Translations under genes and position numbers: made by a program
Assembly (NCBI GenBank): GCA_903919715.1
Contig: CAIXJC010000011.1
Location: forward strand, 1 to 64,000
Source of the DNA: an uncultured bacterium
GTDB taxonomy: Bacteria > Planctomycetota > Phycisphaerae > Phycisphaerales > SM1A02
Length of the DNA: 64,000 bases
Direction: 5' to 3'
Shown here: piece after piece, positions 6,682 through 18,798 of the stretch
Numbering within the stretch: the first letter of the stretch is position 1
How the letters are laid out: the number at the start of each line of letters is the position of its first letter
The notes under the pieces: generated by a model
What the model saw: only the letters and a program-made list of their open reading frames with translations
The model's database searches: none
Told to the model about the DNA's origin: nothing

Positions 6682-8991
6682 TTAATCCACCGACACTGTC
6701 AGTTCGCGGGGATCATCTGGCGCTGATCGAGGCCTGCCAAAGTAATACCCCTGGAAATAGCAGCACCCTTTCTCAACGAGGCTTTCCCATACGTCGCGTG
6801 ACTCAATCCCCTCCGCGATCACCCGCAAGTTGAGCGACTCGCACATGGAGAGGATCGCGCGCACAATCGCCGCGTCATGGCGGTCAGTCAGGATGCGCTG
6901 CACATAACTTTGGTCGATTTTCACTTCGTTTACTGGAAGTCTGCGCAGATATGTCAGCGAGCTATATCCAGCGCCGAAGTCGTCGAGCGAAAATTCGATG
7001 TCATGCGCGCGAAGTTGGTGCATCCGCTCTGCAGCGAACTCCAGTTCTGTCACGACAGTCGCTTCAGTGATTTCAAGGCGAATACTGCGCCCATCAGTGC
7101 CAGTGCGACGAAGCGTGTCGAGCACGCGAGCTGGGAAATCTGGGTGCATAAACTCGGCCGAACTGAGATTCACAGCGATTCGGAATCCCTTTGGCAATCG
7201 GTCTCGCCACTTGCCGATCTGCATGCACGCGGACTCAAGACTCCATCGCCCTATTTCGTGGATGAATCCAGACTCCTCTGCGACTGGGATGAACTCGCTC
7301 GGGCCGCACGCTGGATCTTGGCCGTTCCAGCGCATGAGTGCCTCTGCACCAACAAGTCGCCCATCACGATCTACTTGCGCCTGATAGTTGACGGAGAGTT
7401 CGGCATGCTTGAACCCAAGGCGCAAACGCGATTCAAGCGCAGAACGTCGGTCGACCTTCTGCTGCATCTCTGGGTGGAAAATACGGACCATGTTTCGGCC
7501 TGCATCTTTGGCAGAATAAAGCGCTACATCTGCAGCCTTCAGAAGCGACTCAGCACTGTCAACTGGATCAACGCTAGCGGCGACGCCGATGCTCACGCTG
7601 TGGTGCGTCACACCGACGTCGATGCTGTACGACTCGTCGAGCGCGACAAGCAACTTGGTTGCAGTACGTTCGGCTTTGGCGAGCGCTGCGGCTGAATCGC
7701 TTCCGAGCTGTTCGAGAAGCACGACGAACTCATCGCCACCGAGGCGAGCAACCGTGTCGTATGGACGTACCAAGTCGCGCAGACGCTTGCCGACAGCGCG
7801 AAGAAGTTGATCGCCGGCAGCGTGACCATGAGTATCGTTGAGGCGCTTGAAACGATCGACGTCGAGCATGAGAACGGCAGCCATCTGTCCAGTGCGTTCG
7901 CGGATGTGTAGCGAATGTTGCAATCGATCTAGAAGAAGCCGACGATTCGGCAGGTCAGTCAACGGATCGAAATACGCCAACCGATGAATATCCGCCTCAT
8001 AGCGGCGCCGTTCTGTGAGATCCTGTACCGATCCTGCGAATCGCACTGCATTCCCCTGCGAATCACGAAGCACCGTGCCGCGAACAAGCACAGGAACCCA
8101 ACTTGCGTCTGCGCGCCGAAGGCTGACCTCCGCTTCGACGCTCGTGCGCCCACTTGCAAAGGCGTTGTCGAGCAACATTCCAAACCTTGCACCGTCCTTT
8201 GGATGAACGTGATCCTTCCAGAAGCCATCTTGCGTCCGTGCTGGCTGATCGGGCTCACCCAACAACTGCAGCCAGCGCGCAGATAAATAGCAGCGATTGG
8301 TGACCATGTCCCAGTCCCACCAACCATCGATCGTCCCCTTCATGACAAGTTCGAGTTGCTCCTGCGACCGCCGCAGTTCTTCAAGTTGGTGCTCGATCAA
8401 GCGGCGATCAACCCCGTGATCAATGTGTGCAGCGCACTTCTCCGCAAAGACAGTCAGCATCTCAAGAGTCTCATCGGATACTGGCTCGCTCATGCCTGCG
8501 ACCGCAGGAGAATCAGCGGCCAACACGATCGCCGTGGTGCTGCCATCGCGACCAACGCACCTGCATGCGATTGGTGTGATAAGAGGAACACCCACAAGAA
8601 TGTCGCTGATGTCCGCGCCAAGTCGCATTGCGCGAACCTTGCTACCTGTCCCAATCTTCTGGGCGATTGCGAGGCCCGCCTGCTCCCAGTGCGCGTGCGG
8701 GACGTTCACACCGAAGACTGCAAATGATGATTCCATCGCTTTGTCATACGGAGGTAAAACCCAAACGGCGCCCACTGCGATGTCCAGCACATCGACAATC
8801 GCCTCTGCGAAAGCCTGCGCCATCGTTTGCTCCTTCAGCGCACCGAGAAGGTGATTTGAAAACCGATTCAGTCGGATGAGCTGCAACACCTGTCGGTCAA
8901 GGCGCGCCTTAATTGAAATCAGTTGCTGCTGCAGAAGATTGTGCGATGCAGCACTAGCCGAAGGGTTGTTGGGCGTCTGCCCAGAGTTCAT
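6682..8991 (-). CDS. GAF-PAS-GGDEF-EAL cyclic-di-GMP turnover protein
   Basis: The 769-residue protein is read from the ATG at 8991, which overlaps the FIST gene stop as ATGA; an upstream extension to 9204 would lie inside the FIST gene. Order of parts: N-terminal coiled-coil-like helix (about 15-45), GAF-like region (about 45-190), a PAS/PAC fold containing GWWDWDM (about 210-330), GGDEF domain with intact GGDEF (418-422) and an RPYD inhibitory I-site five residues before it, then an EAL domain with EALMRW (from 550), a DDFGAGYSSL loop, KID and AEGIE motifs. All residues needed for both diguanylate cyclase and phosphodiesterase activity appear present. It is probably cytosolic, with no membrane span. 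The coupled FIST protein suggests that it supplies the sensory input. Confidence 0.9.
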   Translation of the reverse strand: MNSGQTPNNPSASAASHNLLQQQLISIKARLDRQVLQLIRLNRFSNHLLGALKEQTMAQAFAEAIVDVLDIAVGAVWVLPPYDKAMESSFAVFGVNVPHAHWEQAGLAIAQKIGTGSKVRAMRLGADISDILVGVPLITPIACRCVGRDGSTTAIVLAADSPAVAGMSEPVSDETLEMLTVFAEKCAAHIDHGVDRRLIEHQLEELRRSQEQLELVMKGTIDGWWDWDMVTNRCYLSARWLQLLGEPDQPARTQDGFWKDHVHPKDGARFGMLLDNAFASGRTSVEAEVSLRRADASWVPVLVRGTVLRDSQGNAVRFAGSVQDLTERRRYEADIHRLAYFDPLTDLPNRRLLLDRLQHSLHIRERTGQMAAVLMLDVDRFKRLNDTHGHAAGDQLLRAVGKRLRDLVRPYDTVARLGGDEFVVLLEQLGSDSAAALAKAERTATKLLVALDESYSIDVGVTHHSVSIGVAASVDPVDSAESLLKAADVALYSAKDAGRNMVRIFHPEMQQKVDRRSALESRLRLGFKHAELSVNYQAQVDRDGRLVGAEALMRWNGQDPACGPSEFIPVAEESGFIHEIGRWSLESACMQIGKWRDRLPKGFRIAVNLSSAEFMHPDFPARVLDTLRRTGTDGRSIRLEITEATVVTELEFAAERMHQLRAHDIEFSLDDFGAGYSSLTYLRRLPVNEVKIDQSYVQRILTDRHDAAIVRAILSMCESLNLRVIAEGIESRDVWESLVEKGCCYFQGYYFGRPRSAPDDPRELTVSVD

Positions 8992-10196
8992 GCGTCGACC
9001 TGACCAGGTCTTCGATAAATCGCCGCAAGAGCTGTGGTGTAGTTGTGATAGGCGTTTCGACCTCCGAGTCGTGCGTACTCGCCGAATCCATACATGCCAA
9101 ACCAGGGCGGAACCGAACCGCCATTCGCCAAGGGCTGCTGCATGCGGTGCACCAACTCCTCCTTCATGACGCGGTTGAACAACCGTCGACCACGTGCGAG
9201 GCAATCCGCTTGAAAGACCGCGATCGGATGCTGCGCAGGATGGCGAGCCAGCATCGCACGCATCATGCGATCCATGTCGTCGAAGATGCGAACCTCGTCG
9301 CGCACGGTGAGCCAGAGGTTGGTGCCCGCAACTGCGTCGGTGGCGTACACCAGTTGTCCGTCATCGGTGTGATGAGTCACAACGCGCAAGATGTGGTCAT
9401 TGCCATACTCCTTCGCAAGGGTCGGTGATAGACGCTCCGCAAGCGCGCCGATGGGAATCGTGTCGCCTTCACTTGCGCTATCGGCAAGACCAAGTCGGCG
9501 CAGAAACTCCGGCCATGCTGGCCGACCATCGAGTTCGGCGATTTGATTTTCATGTGCGCGCGTCACCTTGAGCGGATCGCCGCTTGCAACAAATCCATGG
9601 GTCGCCTGCGTGTCAACCTCGAGCGTCGGGTCCCAAATTCCAACTGCGAATGCACCGTGTTGTTGCTTCTTCCCATCGATCGCTTGGAATGTTGCGATCC
9701 CCTGCATCTGGTCGGAACTCGTCGCGCCGAAGATGACAACATCTGGACCAAGTACGGATTCGACTCCAGCGATGAGCTGATCATTCGCAATATCGATTCC
9801 CGATGCAAGCAAATAGATCATGCGAACGGGCTTGGGTGACTTTTGCAAATCACGAGCCAACTCGGCGCCCTTGGCGAACGAAGAATTCCCGTACAGACCA
9901 TCGACATGCGAGACGGTGAATCCCTCGCCAGTGATTCCCATGATGGCGATGTCGTGAATGGATTCGCCTGGACCCTCACGTCCGACAACACCTGCGCAAG
10001 AAGCCGCCAAGACGCGCGCTTTCGGGCACTGCGCACTGATAGCGCGAGAGAGAACCGCCACGTCATGCCCCACGCCAGCGTTGACCAACACTAAGTCGCA
10101 GGTTGGTGTTGTGGTTGCATAGGCCAACTCAAGCGCCTCTTGGATGGCGCGTTGGGGATTCACGGAACGGACATTGGCTGATCGAAAATCGAGCAT
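8988..10196 (-). CDS. FIST-domain sensory protein
   Basis: The 402-residue protein matches the FIST N and FIST C domain layout. The N-terminal part contains LVLVNAGVGHD, ASCAGVVG and GATSSDQMQG; the C-terminal part contains VRDEVRIFDDMDR and the ending GMYGFGEYARLGG, where FIST proteins typically have a FSC/GE(I/F)-type motif. FIST domains are thought to bind small molecules, possibly amino acids, in signalling proteins. A clear AAAGGAG six bases before the ATG supports the start at 10196. The stop overlaps the start of the GGDEF-EAL gene, which supports a two-component sensory unit controlling c-di-GMP. The ligand is unknown. Confidence 0.85.
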   Translation of the reverse strand: MLDFRSANVRSVNPQRAIQEALELAYATTTPTCDLVLVNAGVGHDVAVLSRAISAQCPKARVLAASCAGVVGREGPGESIHDIAIMGITGEGFTVSHVDGLYGNSSFAKGAELARDLQKSPKPVRMIYLLASGIDIANDQLIAGVESVLGPDVVIFGATSSDQMQGIATFQAIDGKKQQHGAFAVGIWDPTLEVDTQATHGFVASGDPLKVTRAHENQIAELDGRPAWPEFLRRLGLADSASEGDTIPIGALAERLSPTLAKEYGNDHILRVVTHHTDDGQLVYATDAVAGTNLWLTVRDEVRIFDDMDRMMRAMLARHPAQHPIAVFQADCLARGRRLFNRVMKEELVHRMQQPLANGGSVPPWFGMYGFGEYARLGGRNAYHNYTTALAAIYRRPGQVDA

Positions 10197-10300
10197 GGGA
10201 TGCTCCTTTGATTATGCGTGCGGGACGAGGCGAGTGAAGGGTAACAAACCGACGCAGCGTAAGTCCAATTGTGTGATGGTCATTGACCACCACCACCGAA

Positions 10301-12681
<2,381 letters not shown>

Positions 12682-15600
12682 ATGTGGTTGATTCGCGCAT
12701 CACTTCGAAATCCATACATGGTTGCGGCATTGGTCTTTGCGATCGCACTTATTGGATTGCTTTCGGCGCTCTCGATTCCCGTCGATGTCCTGCCTGTTTT
12801 CAAAGCCCCTGCCGTTCAAGTCCTGACTTATTACCCTGGAATGCCGGCGTCTTCGGTCGAGAAGACGATCACGAATCGAATCGAACGCTGGGTCAATCAA
12901 GCTCCTGGCGCACGATTGGTCGAATCACGTTCTGTTCCTGGCGTGAGCGTCGTAAAGATTTATTTTCGCGATGACATCAATTCCAACGAAGCGTTGACAC
13001 TGACGAATTCGCTTGCGCTTGGTGCTCTGCCGAATCTTCCGCCCAACACGCTTCCACCAGTTGCGCTTCCCTTTGATGCGACAGGGACATTGCCCGTTGG
13101 GATTCTGACTGTCGCAAATCCCACGCTCGATGATGCGAGACAAAAAGATGTTGCTCGAATCAACGTTCGCAACATGCTTGGCGCAGTGCCGGGTTGCATC
13201 GCTCCCATTGTTGTTGGTGGTCAAGATCGAACGGTCTTGATTTATCTCGATCAGAACAAACTGCTTGCGCGCAACCTTGTCTCGGTGGATGTTGTGAGCG
13301 CGCTGCGCAAGGGAAATCTGCTCGCCACTCCCGGGTCTGCGTACTTCGGTCCAAATCAAGTCCTTCTTGATAGCAACTCGATGGTTGAAAATGTTGAAGA
13401 TCTCAACATGCTTCCAATCACCTTCGGTCCGCAAGCGGGAGTTCTGCTTCAAGATGTCGGCCACGCCGAGGATTCCGCAACAATCCAGACATGCCGCGTT
13501 CGCATTGATGATCAGAACGAAGTCTTCGTCCCGGTCTACCGCCAACAAGGATCGAGCAGTCTCGCTGTCGCCAATGGCGTGCGCGACCGAATCCCGTACA
13601 TGGAAGAGCGACTTCCCAAAGAGACGACGCTGAAGTTGGTGATGGATCAGACTGTTGCGATTCGATCAGCGCTCGTGGCACTTGTTGAAGAAGGAGTCAT
13701 CGGCGCAATCTTGATTTCGATCATGATCTTGTTCTTCTTGGGCAATTGGAGAATGACCGTGATCGCCACGCTATCGATTCCACTTGCACTGCTTGGAGCA
13801 ATCGTTGGTCTGTATGTCACTGGGAACACGATCAACACGATGACTCTTGGCGGGCTTGCGCTTGCAATCGGCCCCCTTGTTGATGACGCCATCGTGGAAC
13901 TGGAAAACAATCACCGCAATTATCACCTCGGCAAGTCGCGCATCCGTGCGGCACTTGATGGATGCGCTGAAGTCATGGTTCCCGTCATGGTGGCAACCTG
14001 CACAACCGTGATCGTCTTGGCTCCACTGACGATGATGCCTGGAATGGGCGGATTCCTCTTCGCTCCACTGACGATTGCTGTTGGCTTTGCGATGCTCACC
14101 TCGTTTCTGCTTTCACGAACATTTGTGCCGATGATGTGCGCTAAGTTTCTGCCAGACGAGCATCGTCCGAGTGCGGTGAACGCGACTGGCGGGATCGCAG
14201 AAAACCACGCGAAACCTGCAGGTTTCTTCAGTGGTGCATCAGCGAGCTTTCAAGCCTTCATCGATCAGAAGACCGTGCGTTACACCCGACTGCTTGATTG
14301 GGCGCTTGGTCACCGAGGAATCGTTGTCACTGCGATCGTCGCGCTCTTTATCGCTTCGCTCTTCTTGACTCTCAAGATTGGCCGCGAATTCTTCCCGCAA
14401 GTCGATGCAGGTCAATTGAGTGTGATGGTTCGCGCTCCGTCGAATTTGCGACTCGACGAAACGGAAAAGCGGGTCATCGATGTTGAAGAATTCCTGAAGG
14501 CTTCGATCCCCGCAAGTGAACGGGACATGATCGTTTCGGAAATTGGATTGAACCCAGATTGGTCCGCGGCTTACACCCCGAACTCTGGGCAGCAGGACGC
14601 CGCAGTCCGCGTGCAATTGAATAAGAATCGTTCTCTGACTTCGCAGGAGTATGCGATCAAACTCCGACACTTGTTGGAAGCCGATGGTCGATTTGCAGAC
14701 CTTCGATTCAGCTTCGACACAGGAGGAATGATTTCGACTGCACTCAATCAGGGCGCGGCTTCACCCATCGACATTGAAATCGAAGGAGGCACAACCGAAC
14801 AGTCGCTTGACCTTGCAAAGGCAATCCGAAACGAGATGTCGACAATCCCAGGCGCTGCCGATGTCCGCGTTCATCAGCGCAATGACGCTTCATATCTTGT
14901 GATCAACATCGACCGCGAAAAAGCTGCCGCGATGGGGATGACTGCAGAAGATGTGATTCAGCAGGTCGTGGTCGCCATGAATTCGAGCGTCTCTATTCTT
15001 CGAAACTTCTGGATTGATTCGAAGTCGGGCAATCAATACTTTGTCGGCGTTCAATACCCGGAGCACTTGGACCGAACGATCGACGACGTGCTCAGCATTC
15101 CAGTTGTTGGCGCTGGCCAAGCGAATTCCGTTGACCTTGGGAGCCTCGTCACAGTCACGCGCCGCGCCGATGCCGTTGAGATCAATCACTCTGGACTTCG
15201 CCGTGTTTCTAATGTGTATGTCAACACTGAAAATCGCGACATCGCTGGTATCGCTGCAGACATCCACAAGAGACTCGAGAAGATGACCCTTCCTGAAGGA
15301 ATGTATGTACGACTCAAGGGTGAATACGCACGAATGAACGAGTCATTCCAAAGCCTGCTCTATGGCCTTGGACTTGCGACGTTGTTGGTGTACCTGTTGT
15401 TGGTCACACTCTTTCGATCATGGGTCGGACCCTTCATTACTATTTTTACAGTTCCCCTTGGTTTTATTGGCGTGCTTGCGATGTTGTTCGTCACGAACAC
15501 GACGATCAATGTGCAGTCCTTGATGGGAGTGATTTTTCTCGTCGGCATCTCCGTCAACAACGGAGTCTTGCTTGTTGACTTTGCGAACAAGCAAGCCGCT

Positions 15601-15873
15601 CACGGACTGAATCCGACCGAGGCGATCAAATTGGCTGCGGCAACTCGTTTCCGACCAATCGTCATGACATTCCTAGCGACGGTCCTGGCGTTGACCCCGA
15701 TGGCGATTGGCTTTGGCAAAGGAAACGAAGCAAACATTCCACTCGCTCGCGCGGTCGTCGGGGGCATGCTCACATCAACTGCGCTGACACTTTTTATGGT
15801 TCCAATTATGTACACCCTGCTGATGCGCAAGGTGCGTCAAGATCCCGATATCGAGGCAGAACTTGCGGCATAA
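12682..15873 (+). CDS. RND-family efflux permease (AcrB/MexB-like)
   Basis: The 1063-residue inner-membrane pump has the two-fold RND layout: TM1 near residues 10-30, a large periplasmic loop (about 35-330), a TM bundle (about 335-500), TM7 near 545, a second loop (about 570-870) and a final TM bundle. The proton-relay motif LVDDAIVELEN in TM4 keeps the Asp-Asp pair of hydrophobic/amphiphilic exporters rather than the metal-exporter variant. It drives proton-coupled export with an adaptor and outer-membrane channel. The adaptor gene follows 45 bases downstream; no outer-membrane factor is visible, so one must be borrowed from elsewhere. The permease-then-adaptor order is less common than the reverse. 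Substrate unknown. Confidence 0.92.
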   Translation: MWLIRASLRNPYMVAALVFAIALIGLLSALSIPVDVLPVFKAPAVQVLTYYPGMPASSVEKTITNRIERWVNQAPGARLVESRSVPGVSVVKIYFRDDINSNEALTLTNSLALGALPNLPPNTLPPVALPFDATGTLPVGILTVANPTLDDARQKDVARINVRNMLGAVPGCIAPIVVGGQDRTVLIYLDQNKLLARNLVSVDVVSALRKGNLLATPGSAYFGPNQVLLDSNSMVENVEDLNMLPITFGPQAGVLLQDVGHAEDSATIQTCRVRIDDQNEVFVPVYRQQGSSSLAVANGVRDRIPYMEERLPKETTLKLVMDQTVAIRSALVALVEEGVIGAILISIMILFFLGNWRMTVIATLSIPLALLGAIVGLYVTGNTINTMTLGGLALAIGPLVDDAIVELENNHRNYHLGKSRIRAALDGCAEVMVPVMVATCTTVIVLAPLTMMPGMGGFLFAPLTIAVGFAMLTSFLLSRTFVPMMCAKFLPDEHRPSAVNATGGIAENHAKPAGFFSGASASFQAFIDQKTVRYTRLLDWALGHRGIVVTAIVALFIASLFLTLKIGREFFPQVDAGQLSVMVRAPSNLRLDETEKRVIDVEEFLKASIPASERDMIVSEIGLNPDWSAAYTPNSGQQDAAVRVQLNKNRSLTSQEYAIKLRHLLEADGRFADLRFSFDTGGMISTALNQGAASPIDIEIEGGTTEQSLDLAKAIRNEMSTIPGAADVRVHQRNDASYLVINIDREKAAAMGMTAEDVIQQVVVAMNSSVSILRNFWIDSKSGNQYFVGVQYPEHLDRTIDDVLSIPVVGAGQANSVDLGSLVTVTRRADAVEINHSGLRRVSNVYVNTENRDIAGIAADIHKRLEKMTLPEGMYVRLKGEYARMNESFQSLLYGLGLATLLVYLLLVTLFRSWVGPFITIFTVPLGFIGVLAMLFVTNTTINVQSLMGVIFLVGISVNNGVLLVDFANKQAAHGLNPTEAIKLAAATRFRPIVMTFLATVLALTPMAIGFGKGNEANIPLARAVVGGMLTSTALTLFMVPIMYTLLMRKVRQDPDIEAELAA

Positions 15874-15918
15874 CCGCTCTCGATCGACCCGCAAATTATT
15901 GAACAGGATGCGCTCACG

Positions 15919-17067
15919 ATGAAAGACACGAAAGAACAAAAAGGCTGGAAATCAGTACTGTCTAAGGCATTCACATTGGTGATGATCGTCGGGATCTTCT
16001 ATTGGCTGATCACCACAAACAAGCCTGTCGAAACTGTCGCGCAAGACGCAGCGGAAGTTTCCAGTCCGACCTCACCGCCTAGTCAAACTCCTCAAAGCGC
16101 CGCAAGAACGATCCGCACCAAGAGTGTTCGAGCAAAGAAAAACCCCTCCCTCGAAATCGCTATCGACCAACCTGCATTTGTCGCACCCTATTACAGAGTG
16201 AACTTGTTTCCTCAAGCTGCAGGGATTGTTACTTTCATTGAGAAATCAATTGGAGACAAAGTGACATCTGGCGAACGTCTCGTGGAGATTCAGGTCACGG
16301 GCGACGGAACGAGTGCGTCGACTCCAAATCAAATTGCAGTTATTCGAGCCCCATTCGACGGCGTTGTTGCCGTGCGCGGCGTCGACGCTGGAACCTTTGT
16401 CCAGAACGCAGTTGTCGTTCCTGGTGTCGCATCGCTGATGACAATCGAACGGAGCGACATTGTGACTGTGTCAATGTTTGTGCCAGAGAACTTTGTCGCG
16501 TTTATAGACAAGAACAGCGAAGTCATCATTCATATCGATGCCCTTCCTGGAATCGCACTTCGAGCCAAGGTCTCTCGCCTTGCGCCATCGCTGCGTACAT
16601 CCGATCGAACTGTCATGGCAGAAGTGGATCTTTACAACGGAACTCCAGCAGAGTTTGAACAGTTCGCGACGAAAATGAAAGCGAATGACTTTGCTGATCT
16701 GAAAAGTCGAACGATGCCTTCGCTTCCAACTCTGCCTGAAAACCAACAGAGCCATATTCGGCTTCTTCCTGGCATGTACGGACAAATGCAACTGCTTCTC
16801 CCCGCACTTCGCGAAGTTGAAATGCTGCCCAGTCAAGTTGTGGCACGCCGCGGAGGGGTGCCATACATCTATGTTGTTGAAGATGGAAAGGCGAAGAAGG
16901 TATTGGTCACAGTGGAATTCGATGATGGAACGCAAGTGCGGATCCGACCAATCGACAACGATGGCAAGCCCGCCAGCGCGCTGCCTGACACCACTGAATA
17001 TGTGCTCAGCAATCAAGGCGAACTGTCAGACGGACAGGCCGTCACTGCAACTCACACCGACTGGTAG
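15919..17067 (+). CDS. RND periplasmic adaptor (membrane fusion protein, HlyD/AcrA type)
   Basis: The 382-residue protein has one N-terminal membrane anchor (residues 13-32) without a lipobox, followed by a Pro/Ser-rich linker. A split biotinyl-lipoyl-like domain follows (VNLFPQAAGIVTFI and VIRAPFDGVVAVRGVDAGTFV), then a beta-barrel domain and a membrane-proximal domain ending PDTTEYVLSNQGELSDGQ. There is no long coiled-coil hairpin between the lipoyl halves, so it is a short-hairpin adaptor. It would bridge the upstream RND permease to an outer-membrane channel. It is very likely co-transcribed with the permease gene, which ends 45 bases upstream. Confidence 0.88.
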   Translation: MKDTKEQKGWKSVLSKAFTLVMIVGIFYWLITTNKPVETVAQDAAEVSSPTSPPSQTPQSAARTIRTKSVRAKKNPSLEIAIDQPAFVAPYYRVNLFPQAAGIVTFIEKSIGDKVTSGERLVEIQVTGDGTSASTPNQIAVIRAPFDGVVAVRGVDAGTFVQNAVVVPGVASLMTIERSDIVTVSMFVPENFVAFIDKNSEVIIHIDALPGIALRAKVSRLAPSLRTSDRTVMAEVDLYNGTPAEFEQFATKMKANDFADLKSRTMPSLPTLPENQQSHIRLLPGMYGQMQLLLPALREVEMLPSQVVARRGGVPYIYVVEDGKAKKVLVTVEFDDGTQVRIRPIDNDGKPASALPDTTEYVLSNQGELSDGQAVTATHTDW

Positions 17068-17111
17068 CGCTCCGTCCCAACTGGACTGAATTTCACAACG
17101 AGTCGACGAAC

Positions 17112-18701
17112 TCACCACGGCTTGAGAGATCGAGCCGCATTGCCGATGAGTGCAATCAAACGATCGCGCATCGAGACCACGAGATGCGTTTCCTCTGCAA
17201 TTCCAGAGGCGATTCGCCGATTGGTCGAGAGCTGCCGAATCTCCTTGGCGAACTCTGGCCGCCTATTGAGAACCGGCAACACGCTGACCTTTGCAAGACG
17301 AAGAAGCGTTGCGCCATTTGGACCTGCGACGACATCTGCTGAGCGTGGTTGATCCAAGAGGAGCGCCATCTCACCGAACGCTTGTGGCGCATGAAGTTCG
17401 ACTGGTTCCTTGTCCTTTGGCATGACACGGACATCTCCGGAAATAATCAGATACATGTGATCGCTTCGCTCTCCAAATCGCACAGCCAACTCCCCCGCTT
17501 CCAAGTGTAAAAGGTGCGCATCCTGCGCCAATTCATTGCGCTCGGACTTGTTCATGTACCGCTCGGCGAAGAGCGGACAGGCCGCGAGATAGCGCTCGAA
17601 CTTCGCCACTCGGCCGTGTTCTGCGAGAGAGTGCTCGGCCTCGGACTTCATATCAACCATGCGAACACTGCGAATCGGGAACGGAATCTCAATCGTGCTT
17701 TCATTCAGCGCGTACCAAACTCGAGTGAGTACCGCATCAATATTTTCGTCCATCATGCGGCGATCCGCAACCCAGAATCGAAGTTCATAGTTGATCGACG
17801 AGTCGCCGTAACTGATCAGATGAACACATGGCGCAGGATGATCCAGGACATCAGAATCTTGCTTGAGCACCTGAAGCATCACATCCTTTACGCGCATCGG
17901 CGGCGTGGCATATGAAATCCCAATGATGCGCCGAACCCGAAGCGCACGCGACGGCTGATCGAGATTCAACACCTCCTTTGTCAGAAGTTCACCGTTGGCG
18001 ATGATCAGCATTTGCCCATCGAGTGTCTTGATGCGAGTGGATCGCAGGCTCGTATCCCAGACAACGCCCTCAACACCGTTCACACCAATCTGAATCATGT
18101 CCCCTTTTTCAAAGACTTTGTCCGCCTGTAAATCGAAGCCCGAAAACAAATTTGTCAATGTTCGCTGCAAACCAAGACCGAGAATGAAAACGAGCGCGCC
18201 GCCGATGCCGATCACAACGGCCTTGATCGAATACTGACTTGCAAAGTGAATCTGATAAATGATCGAAAGACCAGCCACCCAGAAACCGAATCGCAGCAAA
18301 GCTTTTTGCAGACGAACAAGGTCGGCTCCGTAAATCACGATGCAAAGATTGCTGAGCGCCACGACTGCGAAACTGCAACCGGCGAACAAGAATCCCAGTT
18401 CCATAAAAGTCCGAAGCAGTGGCACCGTCAACGAATTTGATCCTTCCGATTCATGAAGGACGACTCCGATTGAATACTCCCAACCACCATTGATCCCAGT
18501 CCAACAGAAAACTGCAAGAAGCAATCCAATTCCGATATTGCGAGCGTCGCCATGAGTCTTCACGACAAGCCGTGAACCAAGCACAACGAGATAGATCGCC
18601 AAGATCCAGAGCACTCCCAGCAGAAATGGACTGAGTGTCGAAATCGATTCCGCGGCGAGTTGCATCAAGACGAGTGACTTCATTGACACATTCTCACGCA
18701 T
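17112..18701 (-). CDS. MscS-type channel with C-terminal cyclic-nucleotide-binding domain
   Basis: The 529-residue protein begins with about four to five membrane helices (ILAIYLVVLGSRLVV, GLLLAVFCWTGING, FLFAGCSFAVVALS, VIGIGGALVFILG). An MscS pore/beta region follows: LGLQRTLTNLFSGF and GVEGVVWDTSLRSTRIKTLDGQ. The C-terminal 140 residues form a CNMP-binding domain with the phosphate-binding-cassette signature FGEMALLLDQPRSADV. This architecture is the bCNG subfamily, in which MscS-like channels may be gated by cyclic nucleotides rather than tension. An ATG at 18683 is an alternative start. Convergent with the adaptor gene, divergent from the GNAT gene. Confidence 0.88.
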   Translation of the reverse strand: MRENVSMKSLVLMQLAAESISTLSPFLLGVLWILAIYLVVLGSRLVVKTHGDARNIGIGLLLAVFCWTGINGGWEYSIGVVLHESEGSNSLTVPLLRTFMELGFLFAGCSFAVVALSNLCIVIYGADLVRLQKALLRFGFWVAGLSIIYQIHFASQYSIKAVVIGIGGALVFILGLGLQRTLTNLFSGFDLQADKVFEKGDMIQIGVNGVEGVVWDTSLRSTRIKTLDGQMLIIANGELLTKEVLNLDQPSRALRVRRIIGISYATPPMRVKDVMLQVLKQDSDVLDHPAPCVHLISYGDSSINYELRFWVADRRMMDENIDAVLTRVWYALNESTIEIPFPIRSVRMVDMKSEAEHSLAEHGRVAKFERYLAACPLFAERYMNKSERNELAQDAHLLHLEAGELAVRFGERSDHMYLIISGDVRVMPKDKEPVELHAPQAFGEMALLLDQPRSADVVAGPNGATLLRLAKVSVLPVLNRRPEFAKEIRQLSTNRRIASGIAEETHLVVSMRDRLIALIGNAARSLKPW

Positions 18702-18798
18702 TTTTCACTTCTCCGCCACTCTCCGCCAAACTCGCATGAGGCGGTGACTTGATGGGGGATGAAGCACTGCACAATTCGCCACTATTCTGCTGACCGTA

